From G965232465 sp965232465 (GTDB lineage Bacteria > Pseudomonadota > Alphaproteobacteria > JAQWUY01): a stretch of 64,000 nucleotides of DNA. The stretch covers positions 682,001 through 746,000 of the forward strand of contig OZ246977.1 in the NCBI GenBank assembly GCA_965232465.1, in the 5' to 3' direction. Made by a program: the position numbers and the translations under genes. Below the pieces are notes generated by a model. It was not told the DNA's origin, searched no databases, and worked only from the letters and a program-made list of their open reading frames with translations. This document shows positions 35,591 through 43,902 of the stretch, one piece after another (the first letter of the stretch is position 1; the number at the start of each line of letters is the position of its first letter).

Positions 35591-37230
35591 TTTCAATGAT
35601 ATTATTAGAATTTATATTTTCGTTGATGGCGGGTGTGATGTTGATGTTGGTATCGATTAACATGGTGCGGTCGTCTGTTAAGAAAGCGTATGGGGGTTTG
35701 ATTGCCAATGTCCTTATGACCAAGTATGGTAATATACGGGCGGTTGCGTTGGGGGCTGTGCTTGCCATCGCCATGCAGGGGGCTACGGCGGTGATTGTGT
35801 TGACCTCTGGTTTGGTGGCAACAGGGATTATTCCCCTTGCCGTTGCCTTGGCGGTTGCCATAGGGGCGGATGTGGGCTCGGCTATTGTGCTTCGGGTGCT
35901 TACCTTTGATATATCTGGGTTCATTCCTGTGTTACTAGCCATTGGCGGGTGGATGCATTTGAAGTCTGACAGTGCCCATCGTAAACACATCGGACATATC
36001 TTGTTTGGTATGGGGTTGATTATTCTGTCCCTGCAACTGTTAAAATCCGCTATTGCCCCAGTGGCAAGTATGCCGTTTTTTATGGATATTGCCTATTATT
36101 TTGAATCTGATTTATTGTTGGCATTTATCGTGGGAGCGGTGCTTACTTTTGCCATGCATTCTAGTGTGGCATCTATTTTAACCTTGGTAACCCTTGTACA
36201 TACGGGCAGTTTATCCGCTGTTTCAGGAATAGCGTTTATACTAGGGGCAAACTTGGGCAGTGCGTTTATAGCGTACTGGATGACCAGAGGCGGGGAAAAA
36301 GATGAAAGCACAGTCCCGAAACTTATCATGATACTTCGGGGTGTTATGGCGATTATGTGTGTACTTGTGTTAATCGGCATAGTACGATATGCCCCCGATA
36401 TGGTACAGGGGTATTTGTTTGGGTTGCAAGAACAGTCGCTTATTTATACGCATATGGTATTTAACTTTGCCTTAATGGTATGGATACCATTTATTCCCAA
36501 GATTATCAATATAGCACAACAATACGACGACCCCATTGATACACAGATGGATACGAATGGTATTTTATCCATAGCCCAACGGGAGGGTGTGGACAGTGTA
36601 ACCATACATGGGTATGTGAGCAAGGAAATTTTATTTATGCTGGACACCTTGGCAAACAGTGTCAGTTTGGTGGAAGAGTCGTATCGTAATTACAACAATA
36701 ATATTACGGAATGTATGCAAAAATCCCATACCAATATTCAGCAACGGGTTGAGGATTTAAAACAGTTTTATACGGATATTCCCGAAGGGACACTCACCAA
36801 GGATGAGGCAAGGAAGATACGGGAATACATATCGTATGCGGTGGAATTAAGCAAGGCATCTGAGTTGATATCAGGGGTATTTATGGATTTGGCAAAGGAA
36901 AAGTACACCAACAAGATATTATTTTCAGAAAAAGGCTGGCAAGAAATTAAGGTCATGTATGAACAGTTGCGACAGGGTACGCTGTTGATGTTTGATGTGT
37001 TGATGGGTAATCGTGGGGGTGATAACCAAACGGACGAAATTACCAAGCAACAACAGATTATGCAGGGCAATTACCAAAAAAGCCTACACCGTCACCTAAA
37101 ACGCCTATCAGTCGGCGACACAGTCACCGCCCATTCCAGCAACATGCACCTTAAAACCGTTTCAAACATATACGAAATACACAATACGATACTATCACTG
37201 CCTACGCATATTAAACAAGGTACTTTGTAA
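35572..37230 (+). CDS. Na/Pi cotransporter family protein with PhoU-like C-terminus
   Basis: A 552-residue protein. Residues about 1–310 form a Na/Pi-cotransporter (NptA/YjbB-type) membrane domain with the two characteristic inverted repeats, visible as LAIAMQGATAVIVLTSGL and FAMHSSVASILTLV (usual motif QSSSA, both altered here). Residues about 335–540 are a helical, soluble PhoU-like domain. Family members move phosphate with sodium; direction (uptake or efflux) is not settled by sequence. It overlaps the exported phosphodiesterase gene, which ties it to phosphodiester use. Confidence 0.9.
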   Translation: MAKNFIISMILLEFIFSLMAGVMLMLVSINMVRSSVKKAYGGLIANVLMTKYGNIRAVALGAVLAIAMQGATAVIVLTSGLVATGIIPLAVALAVAIGADVGSAIVLRVLTFDISGFIPVLLAIGGWMHLKSDSAHRKHIGHILFGMGLIILSLQLLKSAIAPVASMPFFMDIAYYFESDLLLAFIVGAVLTFAMHSSVASILTLVTLVHTGSLSAVSGIAFILGANLGSAFIAYWMTRGGEKDESTVPKLIMILRGVMAIMCVLVLIGIVRYAPDMVQGYLFGLQEQSLIYTHMVFNFALMVWIPFIPKIINIAQQYDDPIDTQMDTNGILSIAQREGVDSVTIHGYVSKEILFMLDTLANSVSLVEESYRNYNNNITECMQKSHTNIQQRVEDLKQFYTDIPEGTLTKDEARKIREYISYAVELSKASELISGVFMDLAKEKYTNKILFSEKGWQEIKVMYEQLRQGTLLMFDVLMGNRGGDNQTDEITKQQQIMQGNYQKSLHRHLKRLSVGDTVTAHSSNMHLKTVSNIYEIHNTILSLPTHIKQGTL

Positions 37231-37330
37231 GGAGGTCTATCATAAAATTTGTGTAAGTAGGATTTATTAACTATGTGTTATATTGGGGATATACTTACTA
37301 TACCACATGCAACAATAAGGAGACTTACTT

Positions 37331-37534
37331 ATGACGAAAAGAACCAAAAAATCACATACTATACAATCAGAAATCAATCCTGATTTAATTAAGCAATTAT
37401 TACAACACGCCGAGGGGCAAAAGTTTTTTGGGACTGATGGCTTTTTCCAATCTTTGAAACAGAGCCTTGCCAATGGTATCCTAGAAGGGTAAATGGAACA
37501 TCACCTTGGCTATCAAATATATCCTATGGTTGGA
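37331..37534 (+). pseudogene. IS256-family transposase fragment
   Basis: From an ATG at 37331 with AAGGAG upstream, the frame reads MTKRTKKSHTIQSEINPDLI and goes on through FFQSLKQSLANGILEG, then a stop (37490–37492), then MEHHLGYQ in the same frame. This is the N-terminal part of IS256/Mutator transposases ('…ILEGEMEHHLGY…') with a nonsense codon; the catalytic domain is missing. A terminal-repeat-like segment (aaaatttgtgtaa) lies near 37244. Confidence 0.7.
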
Positions 37535-37775
37535 TAGGTTGGTCGCCAGTGTCCTGTATAAATCATGTAATGTCCACCTTTCTGTACCTGTGGATCAATA
37601 CCCAAAGTAACATCAGCCTTATACTGTTGACACACAGCCTTAGCATGTTTTAAGGACCCATCGGGCCAATAGCAACCCGTTTCTGTCGCCCATTGGTGCG
37701 ATAGATAAAACAAAAAGTCTTACGCCCTGCTTTGCTTACCCGCACACAAGACCCCGAAAAATGTTTTCCCCATAT
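37513..37775 (-). pseudogene. Decayed tyrosine recombinase (integrase) N-terminal fragment
   Basis: One reverse frame (37775–37657) reads HFSGSCVRVSKAGRKTFCFI and then YRTNGRQKRVAIGPMG. A frameshift then leads to SLKHAKAVCQQYKADVTLGI followed by DPQ. This order matches the arm-binding N-terminal domain of phage and island integrases ('…RV…GrKsF…YR..GRqrR..iG..G.lt...Ar..a......G.DP'). The catalytic domain is absent and the end adjoins the IS256 fragment. The stretch 37776–37960 shows nothing I recognise. Confidence 0.6.
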
Positions 37776-37960
37776 TCACTCATATCCCCATCAGCCACTA
37801 AACTTTTACAAACACATCGGCAAAATTATCAATAATTATAATACTCTCATTTTCATAAAATTTGGTAATAATTTGGCACCAAAACCCTACAAAATTAAGG
37901 CTTATAACCCATACAACACAGAGCAACCAAAAATCTCAAAAGACATCATATGCACTCATT

Positions 37961-38899
37961 TTACATAAGTAATTTTTGATTTTGACAGAAATTTATTAAG
38001 GCATCCATTTCCTTGCTTTTTGTATAATTTTTCGACCAGACAAGTCCAATATTCATGTCTTGTGTTGGGTTCATTATCTTGATGCGTTCTATGCGTTTGC
38101 CGTCCAGTGACCATGGGCGGTATACCATGTCCGATAAAATCGTAATCCCCTTGTTCATTGACACCATGCCCCGAATAGCCTCTAGGCAATTAGATTCAAA
38201 AATAATATTTGGATGTAATCCAAATTTTTTCCAATATGTGATATTGGCAGATTTTGCCTCGTCACGGGTCAATTGTACAAATGGTTCATCGACTATATCT
38301 TTTAGGGTGATAATATCTTTTTTTAACAAAGGATGGTTTTCAGATACCCATAACTGGCGTGGGGATTTAATGATAATCTTATAATATAAGGAATCTATAT
38401 TTTGTAAATTATCTGTTTGTGCAAAGGCAATGTCAATGGTATTATTGATAATATTTTCTTCTAATGTGGTACGAGTGTATTCTTGCATGGATATTTTAAT
38501 GTGCGGAAACTGCTGTGCAAATTGCATTGTTAATTTTGGTAGCAAATATCCTGACAGAGTTTCTGTACACCCCAATTTTATATGTCCATCAAGTATATTT
38601 TTTCGATATTCTGACAGATTTTGTACCGTATTATGCACAGAATTTACCACTGATAAAATTTCATAGCATTGATTTAAAAATATACCGCCTTCACGGGTTA
38701 GTTTTAACCCCCCATTCGTGCGTTTAAACAAATCAACTTGTAAATAATGTTCTAGGTCTTGAATAGCATTGGTGATAACAGACGGGGAAATAAAAACATA
38801 CTTGGCGGCGGTTGTAACTTTTTTATATTCAACAACCGCAACAAAATACTTTATTTGTTTTAGGGTAAACGGTAAATGATTAATATTATTATAATCCAT
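37961..38899 (-). CDS. LysR family transcriptional regulator
   Basis: A 312-residue LysR-type regulator: helix-turn-helix FTLKQIKYFVAVVEYKKVTT and AAKYVFISPSVITNAIQDLE (residues about 11–50), then the effector domain starting near ILDGHIKLGCTETLSGYLLP. It is divergent from the importer/hydantoinase operon that starts at 39121, so that operon is the likely target. An ATTCGG-N5-CCGAAT dyad of the LysR T-N11-A type sits 40 bases from its start. Confidence 0.9.
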   Translation of the reverse strand: MDYNNINHLPFTLKQIKYFVAVVEYKKVTTAAKYVFISPSVITNAIQDLEHYLQVDLFKRTNGGLKLTREGGIFLNQCYEILSVVNSVHNTVQNLSEYRKNILDGHIKLGCTETLSGYLLPKLTMQFAQQFPHIKISMQEYTRTTLEENIINNTIDIAFAQTDNLQNIDSLYYKIIIKSPRQLWVSENHPLLKKDIITLKDIVDEPFVQLTRDEAKSANITYWKKFGLHPNIIFESNCLEAIRGMVSMNKGITILSDMVYRPWSLDGKRIERIKIMNPTQDMNIGLVWSKNYTKSKEMDALINFCQNQKLLM

Positions 38900-38938
38900 A
38901 TTTCAAACTCTTTCTAATATATTACTTAGGCTTATTAT

Positions 38939-38955
38939 ATTCGGTTTTTCCGAAT
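38939..38955. promoter_or_regulatory. Putative LysR operator
   Basis: ATTCGGTTTTTCCGAAT is a perfect 6-bp dyad with a 5-base centre and fits the T-N11-A pattern of LysR recognition sites. It lies in the 221-base divergent gap between the regulator and the importer operon, nearer the regulator, as expected for an autoregulatory and activating site. Confidence 0.5.
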
Positions 38956-39120
38956 AAGTAAAGTAAAGTTAAAAAATGGACAAAAAATAAGGTTTTTGTT
39001 ATTCTGAACTTTAATAATTACGCACTTTTTTATAATTTGAAGCCTTCTTATAAGGTCTGTTTGGTAATTTGAGAGTGTTTTTATATATTTTAAGCATATT
39101 TTACAGAAAGGGTGAATATT

Positions 39121-40113
39121 ATGTTTCACAAAATAATTACAAAAAAAGTATTAGCAGGTGTGTTGGCAATGTCAATCACCATGCTACCTACAGCAGTATG
39201 GGCGATGGACAAGTTGACTGTGCGGTTGGATTTTTCCCCATGGGGCATTCATGCGGCGATGCACTTGGCGAACGAAAAAGGATGGTTCAAAGATGCTGGA
39301 CTAGAAGTGGAAGTTATTGATGGCAAAGGCACCAATAATACTATTCAACTTATCGCCGCTGGCAAAGGCGATGTGGGACAGGTACAACTTGGTCCGATGG
39401 CGGTTGCCCGTGAAAAAGGTATGGAATTAAAATCATTCGCTGGATGGGTAAGAAAATCTGACCTAGCCGTTCTGGTTGCCAAAGATTCGGGTATTAACAC
39501 AGTTGCCGACCTCAAAGGCAAAAAAGGTGTTAGCTTTTCTGCCAGCCCATGGGTACCTTATATCAATCAATTTTTGGCAAATGGTGGTATCAGTCGTAAG
39601 GATTTTGATATTTCCATGGTTGCCCCTGCGTCTATGATGGGAACATATGCGGCGGGCGATGCGGATGCGGTGCTAACTGTTGGACCATTTGGCTTGCCAT
39701 TGGTGGCAAATAGCCGACCTGCAAAGGCGATTGGATCGGCTGATTATGGTGTGGCATTCCCAAGTTATGGCTTGGTGGCAACCGAAGCTACCTTAAAAGA
39801 AAAATCTGATGCCCTAAGCAAACTGGCAAAAATACAACAAAAGGCATGGACTTATATCTTTGATGGTAACATTGACGAAGCGGTAAAAGCCATCAAAGCC
39901 CAACGCCCGAATGCAAAATTCAGCGAATCTGTGTTAAAAGGTCAAATTGAATCTTATCGTGCATATTTTGATACCAAGCACACGGTGGGTAAACCGTTTG
40001 GTTGGCAAGCGACTGCCGATTGGCAAGAGGCTATTGATGCAATGGTTGGGGCTGTTTTAATATCCAATTCCACCAAGCCAAGCGATTACTTCACCAACGC
40101 ATTGCTTGACTAA
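39121..40113 (+). CDS. ABC transporter substrate-binding protein (NMT1/SsuA-like)
   Basis: A 330-residue periplasmic protein of the NMT1/THI5-like fold used for sulfonates, nitrate, pyrimidine precursors and similar ligands. Signal peptide MFHKIITKKVLAGVLAMSIT followed by MLPTAVWA. Landmarks: VRLDFSPWGIHAAMHLANEKGWF, IQLIAAGKGDVGQVQLGPMA and GKKGVSFSASPW. I prefer the ATG at 39121 with AAAGG 9 bases upstream over a GTG at 39112. It is the first gene of a six-gene operon with ATPase, permease and ring-opening enzymes, so the ligand is probably a hydantoin-like or lactam compound. Confidence 0.92.
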   Translation: MFHKIITKKVLAGVLAMSITMLPTAVWAMDKLTVRLDFSPWGIHAAMHLANEKGWFKDAGLEVEVIDGKGTNNTIQLIAAGKGDVGQVQLGPMAVAREKGMELKSFAGWVRKSDLAVLVAKDSGINTVADLKGKKGVSFSASPWVPYINQFLANGGISRKDFDISMVAPASMMGTYAAGDADAVLTVGPFGLPLVANSRPAKAIGSADYGVAFPSYGLVATEATLKEKSDALSKLAKIQQKAWTYIFDGNIDEAVKAIKAQRPNAKFSESVLKGQIESYRAYFDTKHTVGKPFGWQATADWQEAIDAMVGAVLISNSTKPSDYFTNALLD

Positions 40114-40143
40114 TATAGTCACGATAATACAAAGGAGAAATCT

Positions 40144-40911
40144 ATGATACAGGTAAACAATGGCACCAAAATTTATGCGTCCGATGCGGGCGATATTGAG
40201 GCGTTGCGGGATGTAAACCTCCATATACCCAAAAATAATTTTATTAGTATCGTAGGTCCCAGTGGCTGTGGAAAAAGTACGCTGTTAAAGTGTATTGCGG
40301 GATTACAATTATTGACGAGTGGAACCATTAAAGTTATGGGGAAACCGGTTAACGGTCCCCCAGATAATATGAGCATGGTGTTTCAACGGGATGTGTTATT
40401 GGATTGGCGGAACATTTTGGACAATGTCATGTTTCCCGCAGAAATTCGGGGATACAACAGGGCGGAATACTTGCCCAACGCCTTGAAGATACTGGAACGA
40501 TTCGGCTTAAAAGGTTTTGAAAACAAACATCCTTGGGAATTATCGGGGGGCATGCGTCAACGGGTTGCTATATGCCGTACTTTACTGGACGATCCGGAAT
40601 TGTTGTTTATGGACGAACCGTTTGGGGCATTGGATGCTATGACCCGTGACGATTTGAATCTTGAACTGGCTCGGTTGTGGCAACAAGACCAAAAAACCGT
40701 ATTGTTTATCACCCACTCGATACCAGAGGCAGTATTTTTATCAGATATGGTGTTCATTATGTCCCGTAATCCAGGGCAGATTGTTAAGGAAATCGCCATA
40801 GACATTCCCCACCCCCGCAGTCTGTCTGTACGGCAAAGCAATAAATTTACTGATTATGTAGCAAAAATTCGCCACGAATTTGCCATGTTGGGTATTTTAC
40901 AAGAGGATTAA
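40144..40911 (+). CDS. ABC transporter ATPase (SsuB/TauB-like)
   Basis: A 255-residue ATPase: Walker A GPSGCGKSTLLKCIAG (residues about 38–53), signature LSGGMRQRVAICRTL, Walker B LLFMDEPFGALDAMTRD and switch HSIPEAVFLSD. This is the standard nitrate/sulfonate/taurine-type form. AAGGAGAAA precedes the start; 30 bases after the binding-protein gene. Confidence 0.93.
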   Translation: MIQVNNGTKIYASDAGDIEALRDVNLHIPKNNFISIVGPSGCGKSTLLKCIAGLQLLTSGTIKVMGKPVNGPPDNMSMVFQRDVLLDWRNILDNVMFPAEIRGYNRAEYLPNALKILERFGLKGFENKHPWELSGGMRQRVAICRTLLDDPELLFMDEPFGALDAMTRDDLNLELARLWQQDQKTVLFITHSIPEAVFLSDMVFIMSRNPGQIVKEIAIDIPHPRSLSVRQSNKFTDYVAKIRHEFAMLGILQED

Positions 40912-40915
40912 ATCG

Positions 40916-41713
40916 ATGGTATCATTATATAAAAGATTTGAAAATTCCACTACTATCTTGCTTGTGTTGCTGGTGTCCATCGTTATATGGGAAATATGTG
41001 TATGGGCGTTTGGTATAAAGTCGTTTATTTTGCCTGCCCCATCGGTGGTGGTAGAAGAAATGTGGGCAAGAAAAATATATTACTTGACCGAAGCCGGATA
41101 TACCCTTGTCACTACTTTATTTGGGTTTTTCCTTGCCCTTGTCGTGGGGATACTGCTTGCTATATCGATTGTCTATTCACGATTTTTAGAACGCACTTTG
41201 TATACTTTATTGGTGGCAATGAATTCTATTCCCAAGGTTGCCTTGGCACCGTTATTTGTCATTTGGCTTGGAACAGATATGGCACCAAAGGTGGCGATTG
41301 CTATGATGATTGCTTTGTTCCCGATTGTCATTGATGCAGTATTAGGCTTGCGGTCGGTCGATCCAGATCAAATTGATCTTGCCCGATCTATGCGGGCAAC
41401 CTCATTACAAATTTTGTTTAAAATCCGTTTTCCCAATGCATTAGCACACATTTTTGCTGGTACTAAGGTCGCCATATCGTTTGCCTTGGTGGGGGCGATT
41501 GTTGGTGAATTTGTCGCTGGTGATACAGGTTTGGGTCATGTGATACTGACAGCCCAAGGGATGTTTGAAACCCCCGCAGTATTTGCCGCCATTATCATGT
41601 TGGGCATAATGGGTACATTGTTATTTTACACAGTAGATTTGATTGAAAAATGGATAATGCCATGGCATGTATCACAGCGATCGCCCCAACAAAGTCAAAA
41701 AACCAGTATGTAG
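40916..41713 (+). CDS. ABC transporter permease (SsuC/TauC-like)
   Basis: A 265-residue inner-membrane permease with about six membrane segments. The coupling loop is ARSMRATSLQILFKIRFPNALAH, preceded by GLRSVDPDQIDLARS, as in SsuC/TauC proteins. The ATG at 40916 follows AAGAGG and begins 5 bases after the ATPase stop; a longer frame from 40880 overlaps the ATPase and is unlikely. Confidence 0.92.
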   Translation: MVSLYKRFENSTTILLVLLVSIVIWEICVWAFGIKSFILPAPSVVVEEMWARKIYYLTEAGYTLVTTLFGFFLALVVGILLAISIVYSRFLERTLYTLLVAMNSIPKVALAPLFVIWLGTDMAPKVAIAMMIALFPIVIDAVLGLRSVDPDQIDLARSMRATSLQILFKIRFPNALAHIFAGTKVAISFALVGAIVGEFVAGDTGLGHVILTAQGMFETPAVFAAIIMLGIMGTLLFYTVDLIEKWIMPWHVSQRSPQQSQKTSM

Positions 41714-41816
41714 ACTTCATAGCATATAAAACATATTAAATTGAAGATTCCATATATTATCGTATGACCTAGTGAGAAAACTTATACTTTTTATAAATAT
41801 TTAGGAAAATTATATT

Positions 41817-43889
41817 ATGTTAGAAAAATCTTTACGCATAGGCGTTGATATTGGCGGTACTTTTACCGATTTAGTTGCTGTCAACACACGGGGCGATATG
41901 CAAGTATTAAAAGTCCCTTCAACCCCAGAAAACCCAAGTGATGCGGTGGTGGATGGTATGGTACACCTGTTACAATTAACCGGTGCATCTATGGGGGATG
42001 TACAAGAAATTGTACATGGCACAACCGTTGGGTCAAATGCTATACTGCAAAAAAAAGGGGCAGTAACAGGGGTTTTAACAACCAAGGGGTTTCGTGATGT
42101 GTTGGAAATTGGTCGTATTCGCACCCCTGTAATGTTTGATTTATCGTGGGAAAAGCCCATTCCTTTATCACCTAGGCGGTATCGCTTGGAAATAACCGAA
42201 CGCATCGGAGCAGACGGGGATGTCGTTACCCCTATTAACGAAGAGGATGTACGCAAAGCAGGACAGTTTTTTGTATCCGAAAGGGTAGAAGCGGTTGCCT
42301 TATGTTTCCTAAACAGTTTTAAAAATGCTGAACATGAAAAGCGGGCATATGAAATTTTAACCACAGAATTTCCTGAATTACATGTAAGTGCATCGTTTCA
42401 AGTATTACCTGAAATTAAGGAATACGAACGCACCAGTACAACAGTGGTCAATGCTTATTTGTTAAAAGAAATGGGCGTATATTTACAGGATTTAACCGAA
42501 AAATTACAGCAACAGGGTTTAACCGCCCCCATTCGGGTGGTGACTTCTAGTGGGGGTATGATTACATCTGAATTGGCGGCAAAATTACCCGTATTTGTTG
42601 TTGGTTCGGGTCCTGCGGGCGGTGTGGTTGGCGGGGCTAATTTAAACCCAGAAGGGGATGCGATTATGTTTGACTTGGGCGGTACCACCGCCAAAGCATC
42701 ATTGATTGAATCAGGTGAACCCAGTGTAACAACAGAATATGAGTTTCGGGATGGTATCAGCTCGCCTAGTCGTTTTGTAAAAGGCGGGGGATATATGTTA
42801 AAAGTACCTGCTATTGACATTGCCGAAGTGGGGGCAGGCGGGGGATCCATCGCATGGATTGATGATGGGGGGATGCTAAGGGTGGGACCTGTATCCGTTG
42901 GGGCAGACCCCGGTCCCGCCTGTTATAATCGGGGTAATAATAGACCGACTGTAACCGATGCTAATGTGTTTTTAGGGTTATTGGACCCCGCAGGTCCCGC
43001 AGGCGGAACTTTGTCGATTGACATAGCGTTATCGGAAAAGGCAATTCGCACCAAAATTGCCGATCCTTTGGATATGGATATTATCAAAGCTGCCCACGGT
43101 ATCCGCCATATTGCCAATCTGGAAATGGCACGGGCGATCCGTTCTGTCAGTGTGGAACGGGGTAAAGATCCCCGTAATATGCAACTGATGGCATCGGGGG
43201 GCGGAGGGCCTGTACATGCGGTGGAACTAGCGTCTATATTAGGTATGAAAACCGTATGTATTACCCCATTCGCAGGCGTGTTTTGTTCCCTTGGTATGTT
43301 AGGGTCGCAGGTGGAATACAGTTTTGTAAAAACGCTTATGACCCCCTTAACCGCAGGTGCTATGAAATCTTTGCAACAGGCAAAAAATAACATCTCCAAA
43401 GAAGCATATATGCAAATCAAAAAAGAAAACTTTGATGCCAACAATGTGATGTTAAAACACATCTTGGATGTGCGGTATGTGGGACAGTCTTCGGAAATTA
43501 TGTTGCCTCTGCCACAGGATTTATCGGTGGATAATATTGAACGGGCATTTATTACCGCATACGAAGACCTGTATGGGTATTCCACAGATGATGCGTTGGA
43601 AATTGTCAATATCCGTTTAGTGGCACGGTTGCAAAAAGAAGATAATTTCAATGTCAGCCAAATCAAACATCTTATACAAGAAAATTGGAAAGTTATTGGT
43701 GAACGCCCCGTATGTCTGTCGGTGGAAAAGGGCTTTACTTCTGTAAAAATTTATGACCGTGACCATTGTGGTATGTCGCCCTTACAAGGACCTGCTATTA
43801 TTCGGGCATACGATACAACGATTGTCGTACCCGATGGTGCGGTTGCAACTGCAAAAACCGATGGTACCATTATAATTACCCTATGTTAA
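41817..43889 (+). CDS. hyuA: Hydantoinase/oxoprolinase family protein, subunit A
   Basis: A 690-residue protein of the HyuA/HydA group: N-terminal hydantoinase/oxoprolinase region (LRIGVDIGGTFTDLVAV, residues 4–20, an actin-fold phosphate loop; VHGTTVGSNAILQKKG) and a C-terminal hydantoinase A domain (FDLGGTTAKASLIESGEP, EVGAGGGSIAWID, GPVSVGADPGPACY). With subunit B it catalyses ATP-dependent opening of five-membered rings such as N-methylhydantoin or 5-oxoproline. It follows the importer after about 100 bases. The ring substrate here is unknown. Confidence 0.9.
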   Translation: MLEKSLRIGVDIGGTFTDLVAVNTRGDMQVLKVPSTPENPSDAVVDGMVHLLQLTGASMGDVQEIVHGTTVGSNAILQKKGAVTGVLTTKGFRDVLEIGRIRTPVMFDLSWEKPIPLSPRRYRLEITERIGADGDVVTPINEEDVRKAGQFFVSERVEAVALCFLNSFKNAEHEKRAYEILTTEFPELHVSASFQVLPEIKEYERTSTTVVNAYLLKEMGVYLQDLTEKLQQQGLTAPIRVVTSSGGMITSELAAKLPVFVVGSGPAGGVVGGANLNPEGDAIMFDLGGTTAKASLIESGEPSVTTEYEFRDGISSPSRFVKGGGYMLKVPAIDIAEVGAGGGSIAWIDDGGMLRVGPVSVGADPGPACYNRGNNRPTVTDANVFLGLLDPAGPAGGTLSIDIALSEKAIRTKIADPLDMDIIKAAHGIRHIANLEMARAIRSVSVERGKDPRNMQLMASGGGGPVHAVELASILGMKTVCITPFAGVFCSLGMLGSQVEYSFVKTLMTPLTAGAMKSLQQAKNNISKEAYMQIKKENFDANNVMLKHILDVRYVGQSSEIMLPLPQDLSVDNIERAFITAYEDLYGYSTDDALEIVNIRLVARLQKEDNFNVSQIKHLIQENWKVIGERPVCLSVEKGFTSVKIYDRDHCGMSPLQGPAIIRAYDTTIVVPDGAVATAKTDGTIIITLC

Positions 43890-43902
43890 GAAAGGAATCT
43901 TT

